A stretch of DNA of 64,000 nt from Isoetes taiwanensis (taxonomy: Eukaryota > Streptophyta > Lycopodiopsida > Isoetales > Isoetaceae). The stretch is from positions 109,799 to 173,798 of the forward strand of contig JAJEKV010000490.1 in the NCBI GenBank assembly GCA_021234155.1, written 5' to 3'. A program made the translations under genes and the position numbers. Of this stretch, positions 11,891-23,704 are shown piece by piece. The notes beneath the pieces were generated by a model that worked only from the letters and a program-made list of their open reading frames with translations, was not told where the DNA came from and ran no database searches. The stretch's first letter is position 1, and every line of letters starts with the position of its first letter.

Positions 11891-14496
11891 ATGTAAACCT
11901 TCAAGGCCATGATGCACTGCGAGTGCTCATGACTGGGGATCATGTAGATTAAGCAGGCAATCATGGGCGATGATGGGATCGTCTTAAACGTTCCTTAGCC
12001 ATGATGCACTGCATATGCACACGACCAGGTAGGGGGTAAGCATCTAATTATGAATGATGATGTGACCATCCTAGACAGTCCCCATGCTCAAATTTGAATG
12101 GGCCATGATTCAATGCAGGTATGTAATGATAACCTTGAGCTAGTAATTCGGCTCAAGGAGGTAACTAGGGGGGTGGTCCTTTTAAAACCACAACTTATTA
12201 ACTAAATTAACATGATATGCTACGTATTGCAGGTCAGTGAAGGAAGAGCAAAGGAGCACACCATGAAAAGAATAAAAATTATAGATTTTGTGCTTATGGG
12301 ATGTTATTTGTTTTTTACAAGTATTATGGGTTTCATTTGTGAGGTTGAGTCTCAGCCGTGGATCTGGAGCATATCCTGGGTACGATGCCAGATCAGCGGC
12401 CAGCATCTTTTTAGAGAAAAAATAGCCTGCCATTTCCTAAGGTCTCCATAAGAAATCGCTTGCCATTTTTAGACCATGCAGACCGGCAGAGCAAATGGGA
12501 TCCATCAACAGGAGACCCAGATCTTCGTGGGCAACCCAGATCTTCGTGGGCTCTCGCTCTGCAAGGCTCCCACAAGCTCGCTCTACCTCTGCGCTCATCA
12601 TCGCCCCCCTTACGCTCTGCTCTCGGCTGCTCCGCTCTCCCGGCTGCTCTGCTCAAGCAAACAAAGAAACGTAGCCATACCTAAACCGACATACCCATAA
12701 ACCACAAACCAAGCATCTGTGGGCTTCCCTGCTCTCTACCTACCTTCGTCTCTCCATCCAAGTCATGGTTACCCAAAAAATAAAGACCATGCATGTATCA
12801 ACCCTCCCCTGTCCCGCCATGGTGGCAACAAACCCCAAATCCGTCAAACAAACCGAAATCCGGCATGAAATCGCTCCCGCTCCAAATTCCCAACCCAAAT
12901 CCGGCTAACAAACCCCAAATCCACTCTGACGCCAGGGGACCCGGGGTTTGGCCGAGAAGCAGTGATGGCTCGAGCGCCAGTCATTGCCGGCCCGATGCAG
13001 ATCCATTGGCCGCCGCCGATGCTGAACCCCTATAACAGGGCCCTTAACGATGGCTGCCCCTGCTCTGCTCCGCCGCAGCTGCTGGAAAACAACACAATAA
13101 AAATTTGCCAACCAAATCGAAATTAGAAATGAGATTCCCCATTCCATTTCCAGACAAGCTCCTCACAGAACATGTAAATGGCAAGAACATCTAAATGGCA
13201 CAGAACCCTAAAATATACGGTTCCCATACTATACACAAGCGAAATCTTACTCCACACCATTGCATTCCAAATACGAAACAAAAAACGGGGAAGTTTATTA
13301 TCTATTGTTTAAATTTGGTTTTTCCGATCTAGAGGAGAACTTTTTGGATTTTTTTTTAAGTTAGTTTTCTAAGGTTTAAAGGGCTTTTGACTGCCGGAAA
13401 AGTTTTCAGATTTCCGAAAATCAAAAAGGTTTTCGTAGTATAGTTTATAGTTTATGGGGTTTCGGCTTTCCGGATATATGGGCATCGACTTTTGACGAAG
13501 TGAAGAGATGGATCGTGTTTTATTTTAGTATGCTTTCTACTGTGGGCATGCCCATGCTGGGGCCAAATTTTTTCCTTTTCTGGCTGCATCGTGGCATGCA
13601 TGCCACGAGCTCGGCAAACTTAGAGTTCGTAGAGTCGGGCAAGTGGATCACCGTATAACTTGGATCGAAATCTGGATTTTGTATATGACTTGGATCGAAA
13701 TTTGGATTTTGGAGCCGATCCCCAGTTTCAGAATAGGTTTTTGAATAGATTTTGGAGCCGATGCCCATTTTTAGAATAGCAGCATATTGGAGCTGATTTC
13801 CAGTTTTCAGATTCGAATAGGTTATGAGTGCGTAGGTTTAGTTTCAGAATGATAAATCTTATTGTTGTTACATGCAGATTAATTGGCTTTGACATTCGAA
13901 TTTTGGATTCTTTATCTAGGATGTCTTCATCCTCGGCATGCTCGCAATCATGCTCAGATCATGCATCAAGATTTCGTTATTCTCAAGGTATTCAGGCCAA
14001 GTAATGGCAAGGAGAATGCATGCCGCATTTGCTATGACGATTAGGATGGTGCATCCGGTTGGGTTTGAGCTCGGATGGAAATATTCAGATGCAGCCATTA
14101 TTTGGATGATGTATCCAGTGGGCAGGTTAGTTTACAGGTTAGATTCTGTATTCTTTTAATATATGAAACTAGGGCTTCAATCATGCACTTTTCTCCACTT
14201 TTATAGCTCTTCTTCTTGAGCTTCAGTCTTAATCTTGAGGTGGATGCTTGCTTTGGTTTCAATATTGTATTTCGTTTTTCCTCTTCTCTATCCTTTCTCT
14301 ATGCCATCAATCGTTGGGATAACAGTTGTGGAACAAATATAAAACATGTTTTTCCTCCTGTCTACATCAAATTTGAAAAAGCAGAAGCACTAACAAGTCT
14401 TTATCCTGGTTTGAGAAGCATCATTTGGAGCTACGGGTTTGGGCCAAGCTGCAATATTTATTTTTGCAGATCTCTCTTTCCATCTATGGTTGGTTG
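11891..14496. other. No gene recognised; weak internal repetition
   Basis: At 13640-13770 phrases such as ACTTGGATCGAAATYTGGAT and TTTGGAGCCGAT recur. Open stretches around 12.4-13.1 kb are mutually overlapping, low in complexity (runs of AACCCCAAATCCG) and unlike any family I know. Confidence 0.35.
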
Positions 14497-14660
14497 TGTC
14501 AGATAGGTGCAAAGGAGATATGCACATTTGCCTGGGCCTATGGTTGATTGTGTCAGATAGGTGCAAAGGAGATGTGCAACATTTGCCAAGGAGATGTGCA
14601 ACATTTGCCTGGTCTATGGTTTGTGTCAGATAGGTAGATGTGCACATTTGTCTGGGTATC
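14497..14660. repeat. Short tandem repeat, period about 50-60 bases
   Basis: Three to four imperfect copies of a unit containing GTGTCAGATAGGTGCAAAGG, then AGATRTGCACATTTGCC and TATGGTTGATTG. Confidence 0.7.
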
Positions 14661-15640
14661 TATGTCCGAACCATTTCACCTATATAAGATTTTTTGCTTT
14701 TGAGATTATTCTATGTTTAACTATGTCTTTAATTGATTGTAATATATTTTGCAGCCCAAATACAAAATAGAAGAAGGCCATGGCATGCATATATTATTAG
14801 AACAACACCATTTTATTGTCTGCTTAGAAGGGCCCAAGCAGCACGGCCAGCTTGCCTACGTCAGGCCACTCCATATGATAATAGCACAGCCAGAAATAAG
14901 ATCTCCAAGTTACAAAGATTTGCCTAGCTCAATCCTATCTCTGATTATATGACATGGATATAACAGTTGCAAATTCCACCTCTATAGTTATGGCCTTTTA
15001 CAAAAATACGGAAATTGTGGGATTTATAAACTTAAAGTTGGATCTTCAGACTTCTCTAACTGTGGCCGCTGCAGAGGCAGCATAGTTCTCCTTTCTTTGC
15101 AAGAATTGCAAGTAGTTGTCTTTATGCACAACTACTTGGTTAGGAACCATACTGGCAAGTCTGCGATTTTCATCTCAGACACATCCCTGATCTCAGCCCC
15201 GTATCATGTCCATATTATCAGAACCACAACACTTTATTGGGCGGTATGCCAAACTACAATGTTTACTTAATCTAAGGAATGCAGCTTGCAAGTAACTCAA
15301 GGACAAGGACAGACTCTATTTTTGTTATCCACATTCCGTTGGTGGAAACTTCGGATTGTTAAGTAGCCGTTTTAATATTCCAATTGTGTAAGAGTTTCAC
15401 TAAGAATCCTTGAAACTTTTGTGAAAATTTCTTATAGTTGGATTATATTTGATGCCGATTTTAGTGTTCTTCAGAGAAACTAATGGAGTGAAAGGTGTTG
15501 CTCTTCATCTTCAGTGAGTTTAAAATGGTTTTCATGCAATCTACGTGCTTCAAGTTTTGCTTACCATTCTGATTCTTGAAATTATTCAGAGCAGCGAGAG
15601 GCCAACCTCCATGCTTGAGAAACAGAGTTTGCTTGCTGAA

Positions 15641-15995
15641 GTTATGGCCCTCTTTCTACGCTACTGTGCAATTAAAACAGCAAATGCATTTTGCCATATT
15701 TGGGCCATTTACAGTAGGATTCTGAAAATTGTGTGCCTAGCAATATTTTTAAGTCTTTCCTTGATCTTTCCAACAGATACTCTTGCTGCGAAAATAGAGC
15801 TTGCATTTGAAAGTTATGGCCCTCTTTCTACGCTGGTGTACAATTAGAACAGCAAATGCATTTTGCCATATTTGGGCCATTTACTGTAGGATTCTGAAAA
15901 TTGTGTGCCTAACAATATTTTTAGGTCTTTCCTTGATCTTTCCAACAGATGCTCTTGCTGCAAAAATAGAGCTTGCATTCGAGAGTTATGTTAAA
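15641..15995 (+). repeat. 173-base direct tandem duplication
   Basis: Two adjacent copies start at GTTATGGCCCTCTTTCTACG (15641 and about 15814) and end near GAGCTTGCATTYGARAGTTA. They differ by only a few substitutions, so the duplication is recent compared with the surrounding relics. Confidence 0.8.
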
Positions 15996-17410
15996 ATCCT
16001 TACGACCAGCCAACAAGCTTTACAATGATGAAAGGTAAATTTGATTGTCTTGGCATGTCTTTTGAATCTATGTAAGCTCCAAACAAGACTTACTGTTATG
16101 CAGGAATGATAATGTACATGCTAAGTTAGGTTAAACCATCCAGGTGCATTAGTCTACGATGTTGCTCATTAGAATCTCATGTAGAAAAGATATTTTGATG
16201 AAATTTGTAGATCCTGTCTTTCGAATTCTCAACCAAACGATTTGCGATACTTGGAACATGATGTTATCCAGTTTAAAGAGAGCAGTTGGCAACTTATGAG
16301 CATATCTCTGATACTAAGATATGCCAAAGTCGTCCCATATTTTGTGTCTATTAATAGAACAGAAGATTTATATTCTATTCATGTATTGTTTTACGTGCCC
16401 TCCAGACATGCCTCCGTGCCTTCCAGACATGCCTCATCACACCAAAGCGTTGCAAGAATACATCACGTCAAAGAGTTGCTAGAACGACTTTTATATAATT
16501 TATATTTTGCTTTATTACCAGTAAAGGTGTGCATTTATTTAATAGTTGCTCGCCCATCTAAATTGCACAATATGGACATGTTATATTAGCATTTTAGCGT
16601 TTCATCCAAATGCCACAAATGCAATTTAGCTTATTTGATCAGATCTTTGGTGCCTTTTTCCCTTCAACTTCAACAAATAGAGGACACTTAAACCCTTTGG
16701 AATATCTTTACTTTATATGGCTTATATACCTTTTGATTATTATATAGCATTGCTGTGTTGTGAGTAATACGACTTTGTCACATCCACATTGAATACAAAA
16801 CCTTCAGTGTAATGTGTGTGCAAACCCTTAACTATATAGATATTGTCATCCACATTGAATGCAAAACCTAGAGTCATATATCTAAGTTCCAAACAAATAA
16901 TTTTGTGTAGCTCTACATGTTATCGTTAGTCCATGTCCCAAGTGTCGACCTAAATTCTATGTTCCAAGTGTTACTCTAAATGCACTTGCCCATAGGCACA
17001 TTATTTATGTTGTAATAATCCTTTTTTAAGTGTCGATTGCTTAAGCTTTAAATGCTATTACATTTTACAAATTAATTGTGCTTCTTTACTCCCAAGATAA
17101 AGCCCAAATGCCATGACGTTTTCTAAATATGCTTCTTTAGTCCAAATTTCAAGTAACCAAGACAAAACAATAGATAAACCTCAAATTAAATCGCAATGAC
17201 AAGCACTACTTAGAAAACTTAATATTGGTATCTTATGTTGAACAAACAATCCCTCATAATCCAATATCACTAAGTAACTCTTATTCAACCAAGGTAGACC
17301 ACATCTTTGGACTTCATTTCACACATGCGTCCCTATCCACATTGCCACCTTCCATGCAGCAATTTAAACAAACACTTTTTTCGGTATTTACGCATCCCTC
17401 TATATATATT

Positions 17411-17447
17411 GTGGCTAAAGCCCGGCAACGCCGGGCACTGTTACTAG
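17411..17447 (+). mobile_element. Candidate Helitron 3' terminus
   Basis: A perfect 7-bp stem, GCCCGGC-AAC-GCCGGGC (17420-17436), is followed seven bases later by CTAG (17444-17447) and then T. Helitron 3' ends are defined by a short GC-rich hairpin just before CTRR, with insertion between A and T, so this fits well. The 5' TC end was not located. If real, the element would extend leftward and could be the vehicle for the intron-containing COI1-like and tetraspanin-like fragments. Confidence 0.5.
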
Positions 17448-17517
17448 TAATAATTATAATAATAATATTATTGATCATGCCCACATTGGACCTTGAAGGT
17501 CATGGAGTAGAAAATAT

Positions 17518-17928
17518 TTACATTTGATTAATTCTCATAAGCAGACTATGATGAGAGTCCACTGCCTTGATATACAAACCAAGATCGTGTGGCCTCATGC
17601 TAAGGATAATATCAAGACACGATTCATCAATTCCAAACTTATCACGAATATCCGAGTATGCCAAACACCGTGTAAGTACGTGTGTCTCATCCTCTAGTGC
17701 CTGTTGATCACAGAAAACACAAATCCGATTCTCTCTTGGAACCCCTGCCCACCTGCCTGTCTCTATACCAAGATGATGCGAGCTTGTCCTATACCGTGCA
17801 ATCATGTGCTTGAGATTCCTTGATACGTTAGCCTTCAAATAGTCTTGTTCTGCATAGACCATCATCGGATTTATGTCTTCAGTGTACTTCGTCATTCTAC
17901 TACCTTTTACCGACCAGAGATGGTCCAT
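17518..17928 (-). mobile_element. LINE 3' fragment with C-terminal zinc-binding motif
   Basis: The 136-codon stretch contains RNLKHMIARYRTSSHHLGIE, then GRWAGVPRENRICVFCD and EDETHVLTRCLAYSDIR. The CxxC...HxxxxC pattern with GRWxxxPRExRxCxFC is the standard end of LINE ORF2 proteins. The reverse transcriptase domain is absent, and the relic is on the opposite strand to the 19.3 kb LINE. Confidence 0.75.
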
Positions 17929-18172
17929 CGCCAGAGTCTACAATAAATCTCGTAAATATGTTGTGATGACATTAGGTGTTAACTTTCATAATGATAACTA
18001 TTAAGGGCTAATGTACAAGGATGTATGTATAGCCTTACAACTATCGTTTTGATCATTTTATTAAAGTTCAATTGCTATATTTCTTTTTATTGTATCTTGT
18101 GTATATATATAATTCTAATGATTACTGAAATAAAATATGTGTATATCATAACATTTGCGTGGTGGTGTGAAT

Positions 18173-18291
18173 ATTGAATTCTTTGATGCTCTTTAGCCAG
18201 TCTTATCAACCCTAGAAAACCACACATTAATCAAAATGCGTAGTTTCTTGGGGTTGGTCAGACTGGCTAGAGGGCATCAAAGGATTTCAAT
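18173..18291. other. 119-base imperfect hairpin
   Basis: The left arm (about 18173-18219, TTTGATGCTCTTTAGCCAGT) and the right arm (about 18243-18291, ACTGGCTAGAGGGCATCAAA) pair over nearly 48 bases with scattered mismatches around a loop of about 23 bases. The size and mismatch pattern resemble a plant microRNA precursor or a tiny foldback transposon. No expression evidence is available here. Confidence 0.55.
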
Positions 18292-18356
18292 GTTTTAGAC
18301 ATTGCGTATAAGAGAAAACATAATAAAATTCTTGTGAGATAAAAGTCTGCGGTACA

Positions 18357-18445
18357 AAATTGCGCCAGGCGCGAGATTGTAATATTCAAAAAATAAATGT
18401 ACATATTTTTTCTTGTGTGCAAATGCGTCAGGCGCGAGTTCTTTC
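18357..18445. repeat. Orphan copies of the GCGCCAGGCGCGA palindrome
   Basis: TTGCGCCAGGCGCGAGA (about 18360) and TGCGTCAGGCGCGAGTT (about 18424) are the same palindrome class as the M0 intron array at 552-893. No M-type gene is recognisable next to them, so a deleted or decayed element fragment may remain here. Confidence 0.6.
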
Positions 18446-19329
18446 GAAACTAACATAGGAGGCTGTACATATCTCTACAAAATGTCACATAGGCCCACTT
18501 CATCGGCCAGATATCGAGTCACGTGGCCACTGTACCACTGACACCATCCTCCCATTCATTGAGAATGTCGAGTCTCCATATCAGAGTGTTCCGTCGATCT
18601 CTGGCCTTCCTAATCATATCCTCATATTTATACAGACTGTCGTATGGCTTGTCCACCTCTTTTGTAGGTTGCGAGAGAAGGAAGGGAGCTCAAGGAAACC
18701 CTAAATGCAAAGAGAAGAAAAGGTTTAGGGTTTAAGGGGAAAGCCCTTATATAGAAACCCTTAGGGTTAGGTTAGACATTGGCCAAATGGGGTTTAGCCA
18801 TTTGGCAATAGGTCCATAGAGTTTATAATTGTGTATTCTACAACATGCACAACATTCGAGGTTGCCCCCCTAGGTGCAACTCTTGCCCCCTAGGTGCAAC
18901 CCTTTACGGCTCTCAAGTACATGTCATTCGTGACATGTACGTGTGACATGGCAGTATAATATACGTATTCGTATCGTATATTATGCTGGAACGTCACAGT
19001 CTTAAATTCAGATGCAGGGAGGATAGGTTGAAAGTTTTGCAGAAAAGGACATCCCTTAAAGGAAGGAAGGAAGGAAGGTTCTTTTATTGTCCGCGGAGGC
19101 CAATCGGCCTATGGGGCCCAAATTACACGGGTGCAAAGAAGCGGTTGTTACCCGGATTAACCCCCCCCCTAGGAGGGGAAAACCGTCGCGAAGAACAAAC
19201 CTGGCGGGTACTGCACAAATATACATATATACACATGAATTCCCGGCACCTCAGGTAGGCGCCCGGGGGCAGAGGTGAGTCCGCAGATCCAAAACCTCCT
19301 GGAGGTAGGAGCCAAGGGATCGAACTGAT
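18446..19329. other. No gene; small inverted repeats and GGAA run
   Basis: Two small hairpins: GTACATGTCATTCGTGACAT (about 18920) and ATAATATACG...CGTATATTAT (about 18956-18984). A (GGAA)n run lies near 19063-19079. The remainder grades into the upstream part of the LINE. Confidence 0.5.
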
Positions 19330-20336
19330 GGCGTACTGAGTAGCTCGTGCAGGGGCAGACCAGGTCGCACCAAGAGAATGTAGCGAGCCCGAATCTCACT
19401 ATAGGCTGGACAGCTCTGGAAGGCATGGCTTTCATCCTCAACAACCCCCAGTGGGCAACACTGACAAAGCCTGTCCTGGCGGAAAAACCATATGAATTAA
19501 TGAGGATCTTACACCCCAACAAATGGAGCAGCATAAAGAGGAGTTGCAAAAATTCAAAGAAGCCAAAGTGCTTAATAAGAAAGCAGTATGGAAGGGAAGG
19601 TCCATGTGGAGAATTCCTGTGCATGGGATATAGAGACCACCAGAATTGCAACGGAACATCTGTCATTTGGATAAGGAAGAAGCATTCTCAGTAGATGATG
19701 TTCTTGCATCTTTAGATATGGTTTTTTTTTATGGAGACTTGGGAACATGAAGAGTATGGGCTGTCGAAGATAAGTGGGTCCAGATCCTTCATTCGGTATG
19801 GAATAAAAAAGGATGGAGGCACAGAGGGTACGAAGGGATAGCATGTTATATTAGGAAAGAAATTGCTCAAAGTGTAAAAGTTCTAATAAACAGGGGTACA
19901 AAACAATATATTTGGGTGAAATTGATGGGGGTTGAAAGGGATATTTATATTGTTGGATGCTACTTTCCCCCATTGGAGAGCCCTACTTACAAAAATTCAG
20001 ATTTAGATAAGGGGGATCCCTTTCAAACCTTGGAATAAGATATTGCAGAATTCTCATCTACAGGAGAGGTGATTGTGGTTGGGGATTATGCGAGAATCAG
20101 TAATAAGCAAGCTTCAATAGTTGGATGCAAAGGAGATCCAATATGGATGCAAGAACTTGATATAGAGGAGATGGCGAATGAAGGCTAGAACCGAGAGTCT
20201 GAAGATAAACTTAAATGGCCTACAGTGATGGGGAATTTCCTATTAAACTTATATAATGGATTGAATCTTATGATCTATAATGGATCTAGTAGATTCCCAG
20301 GCTCAGGGGTGTATTTATAAAGGCAAAAGTGTAGTA
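19330..20336 (+). mobile_element. LINE, upstream part with apurinic endonuclease-like domain
   Basis: Broken frames encode GIACYIRKEIAQSVKVLINR, then YIWVKLMGVERDIYIVGCYF and VIVVGDYARISNKQA (about 20080). These correspond to LINE ORF2 endonuclease segments; GDYARI stands for the usual GDFNAR(I) motif. Several stops and frame changes make it inactive. It continues after the inserted dimer at 21392. Confidence 0.65.
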
Positions 20337-21391
20337 TATTCTAGAATGGGACTCGCAAGAAACCAACAAATTGCCCGATAGATAGGCTTCTCATTCATCT
20401 CAGCAGATTTTCTACAATGGGGGACACTGGGTAGCCGCACACATGCGAACTACCCACGAAAAATAAAGGGAAAATCCAATTATATCATTTGGACACCAAA
20501 AAAATACAATGCTAATAGATGAGTGGCTGATGTACCTGCCGAAAGCTTATCACCGGGATTAAAAAACCCCGCCCTTTCGGGTTTTTGAGGAAAAACCCTA
20601 ATGATAAGCCTTCGGCAAGGGGCTTTTAGACAAATGTAAGGCAAAGAATCGCTCCCAAAAACCCCCGCATGGAGAAGTCGAAACAGATGTCGCTCGCCAA
20701 CCTGTACCTGCACATCACAAACAAAACAAACGAGACAACACAAACATACCAGAGAATAGCATCACCCAGGGGGTGGAAAAAAAGCATCATCCAGCGGGTG
20801 GAAAAACATGATAAACAGAAACTTGTACAAAATATAATAAACAAAGAAGGGGGAGGGTGGGTTCAAAGAGAATAAGGTGCTCGCCGAGAGAAGAGGAAGT
20901 GCCGATGAGACGTGGATGCGTAAATGCGCCCGGGGCGAAATAACTCCCAAAGCGGGCATGCGCCGCCGCATGCATGCATGCGACATGCATGCTCGCCCCA
21001 TTCTAGAATGGCGATCCGATGTCACCGGATCGATCGCGATTCTAGAATGGGACTCGCAAGAAACCAACAAAACCGCCCGACTACCGAAGAGAACTTCCTT
21101 ACAAACTAGGATCGAGGGCCTAAGGTCACTGGGGACGAGGCCAAAGGCCGGAAAAGGATAGCATGAAAGAAACGCCAAATTGGCTAAACCAGGCAGGAAG
21201 AAGCCCCTCCCCTGCCTGGAAAAAATTCAAAGAGAATAAGGTACTGCTGAGAGAAGAGGAAGCGCCGATGAGACGTGGATGCAGAAACGCGCCTGAAATA
21301 GCGAACTCCCAACCAAAACGGGCATGCGCCACCCGCATGCATGCACGACATGCATGCTCGTCGCATTCTAGAATGGCGATCCGATGTCTCG
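20337..21391. mobile_element. Dimeric non-autonomous insertion in the LINE
   Basis: Two module types alternate. Module A starts ATTCTAGAATGGGACTCGCA at 20337 and 21039. Module B starts AGAGAATAAGGT (about 20868 and 21230) and runs through GCCGATGAGACGTGGATGC and GCATGCATG to CATTCTAGAATGGCGATCC. This A-B-A-B order means a tandem dimer. The LINE frame resumes at 21392 (DYIIAS...), so the dimer sits inside the endonuclease region. Ends and target duplication are not clear. Confidence 0.6.
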
Positions 21392-22721
21392 GATCGATGC
21401 GATTATATCATAGCATCGGCAAGTTTTGTTGAATATGTGTCTTTGCTGTGAATAGGAGACATTAGGGCTGAATCAGATCTTGTTCCACTTATATTTCATA
21501 TAAAATGTAAGGCCAAAGCGCAGGTTCAAAATGTGGCAATGCCTTATCATCATCACGTTACACACCACAAGAAAGACTGTTATCAAGTATTATGTGAAGA
21601 AATGGCACAACAGAAAATATGGCTGTCTCATGATGCGGGTAAGTTAAACTCTATATTGATATACTTGATCTTGAAAGCTGCAGATAAATGCTTTTTATCA
21701 GACAGGAGAAAGAGAGGACTTCCATGTAATGGGTGGTATGATAGCGAATGCAAGCAGAAGAGGGCACGACATAAAAAAGCGGTTGGGATGGAAAAAGTAC
21801 GTCAGATAAAGGAATACCAAGCTTTGGTAAAGAGGAAGAAGCGACAGTTTATTCAAAGAAAGCAAGAGGAAATGGTCACCAATCTGATGGAAGAACCAAA
21901 AAAGTTTTGGAATAAGTTAAAAACTCATAAACAGACATCCCCTCCCATAGAAGTGGAAGATCTTCTTAATCAGGTGAATAAATTATACCATAAGGAAGGA
22001 TTAGAAGATACCATTGAGATCTCAGGGCAAGAGCCTATTATCCTTACTGTGGAGGATGTGGAAAATGGTTTGAGGAATATGGCCAATGGGAAGGCAGCGG
22101 ATCAGATAGGCCTAGTTGCAGAATTGCTCAAATGGGCAAGAAAAAAAGTTGTTGGCATTCTTACTGATATGCTTAATGTGGCGATCAAGAATGGCCTACC
22201 TCAGACGTGGCAGGTGAACAGAGTAATACCTATTCATAAGGCGGGCGATGACAAAGATCCCAATAACTACCGTATGATCATGGTAAGCAATTTATTTGCA
22301 AAGCTCCTGGCATCTATTATAGAATTTAAAATTACATTGTGGGCGGAGAAAAATAAAGCCAAAGAACAAGCAGGATTCCGGCCTAAGCATTCTACCATAC
22401 ATCATCTGGTCACATTTAGAGCAATGCAGGACTTGGTAAAAGGCAAAAAGAAGCCCTTTTGCAGCCTTCATTGACTTTACGAAGGCATTTGACATGGTAG
22501 AAAGAAATAAACTATGGGACAGCTTGGACATGATTAAGGCGCCCATAGAATATAAAGATGATGTGCTAAGGCGATATGAAAATGTATGCATTCAGCTTTC
22601 CTTTCCATTTTTAGAAAAGTCAGATATTAAGATTGAAAGTAATATCGGGATCAAGCAGGGATGTCCTTTGTCACCTACTCTTTTTGGTATCTTTATAGAT
22701 GACCTGGAGAGATAGGTAAAG
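21392..22721 (+). mobile_element. LINE reverse transcriptase, 5' part
   Basis: An open stretch of 313 codons (21533-22474) holds NGKAADQIGLVAELLKWA, VIPIHKAGDDKDPNNYR and EQAGFRPKHSTIHHL, the usual N-terminal half of a LINE reverse transcriptase. One frameshift in a CCCTTTT run near 22455 moves the frame to DFTKAFDMVERNKLW (motif A) and IGIKQGCPLSPTLFGIFIDD (motif B). The frame then hits TAG (22714) and is cut by the 32-kb insertion at AAAG 22718-22721. The catalytic CADD motif is at 54.79 kb. Confidence 0.85.
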
Positions 22722-22795
22722 GGGTCAAAGCACAATATAGTGTCTCAAAAAAGTTGAATTTCTAACTACAAAAATAGTTGAAAACGTAGTGGGTT
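22722..22795 (+). repeat. Left terminal inverted repeat, outer element
   Basis: Pairs with 54660-54735. It lacks the paired G-runs present in the right repeat, so the two ends are asymmetric. Confidence 0.75.
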
Positions 22796-23704
22796 TGTTA
22801 GATTGTATTTTGAATTTTGCGAAAATTAAGGGGAAAAGGAGGGATTCAGTTCGGGAGGAAATAGCAAGAAACGAGAATGGGAGGGAATTTTCGTTTCGGA
22901 CTCTCTAGCTCTCCTCCACTGCACGGTTTATCTCATTTCAGTCTTTCTCGCTCTCTTCATAACTGTACTTTGCTGCAAGGTATGCACGCTTCTCATGTTT
23001 CTCTTTCGCCATGACAAAATGGCATCGTATAAAGCTCTGAATTAATTTCTTTATTTGCAGGTATATTTGCTCTGAATTTATATGACCTTTTGTTAGCTCT
23101 ACTCTACATTTTGATTTCTTGCTCTTGCAACTCTCCATGCTTCTCAACAGAACCTTTAGACCAATTAATATTTCTTGTTATTTGTCCTTCTTATATTGCC
23201 ATTGTATTTCATGTTATAATGTTATGTTATATATTGAACATTTCGGCCTCTCTAGCTCTCCACCGAATCAAATACTTGAAGAAAAGTATGTACTCATCTC
23301 AATTTTCTGTTTTGCCATCATGTATGTTACAGGTAGTTTCATTCTTTGTGCAAGATGCAATACTAAGAAGAACGGGAATTTAGAATGGGAAAGTAATCTG
23401 ACAAAATGGCATCGTATAAAACTTCCTACATTTTTATTTCTTCCTTTAGATTTTATGTGATAGATGTAAGGCTTTAATCATGGTAAGCCTGAACCCTTAA
23501 GGTTGTGATGCTGATTTGAGGCGTAAGATGTGTCTGCTTTTTGATAATTTGTTGTGATAGGCAATAGATGCAGTCTTTTATAGATAGGCAATAGATGCAC
23601 CTCTTAGACCATAGTATTTCTTTTGTCCTTATATTGCAATTGTATTTTATGATGTCAGAAATCTAATGTAAAGTTGCATTAACAGATCATCAGCTTGTGA
23701 TCTC
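22796..23704 (+). promoter_or_regulatory. Likely X promoter and 5' untranslated region
   Basis: Pyrimidine-rich sequence (CTCTCTAGCTCTCCTCCACT, 22900-22920) followed by a splice-donor-like CTGCAAG|GTATGC at about 22978. No coding stretch is supported here; those seen at 23090-23460 overlap in several frames and have no motif. It plausibly holds the transcription start and a 5' intron of gene X. Confidence 0.35.

Noticed and set aside
19169-19666. 165-codon minus-strand open stretch with hydrophobic runs
   Set aside because: It lies antisense to the LINE upstream region and shows no recognisable membrane-protein family.
20540-20600. Inverted repeat with T-run resembling a bacterial terminator
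   Set aside because: Plant nuclear context; it belongs to the non-autonomous insertion and there is no bacterial gene nearby.
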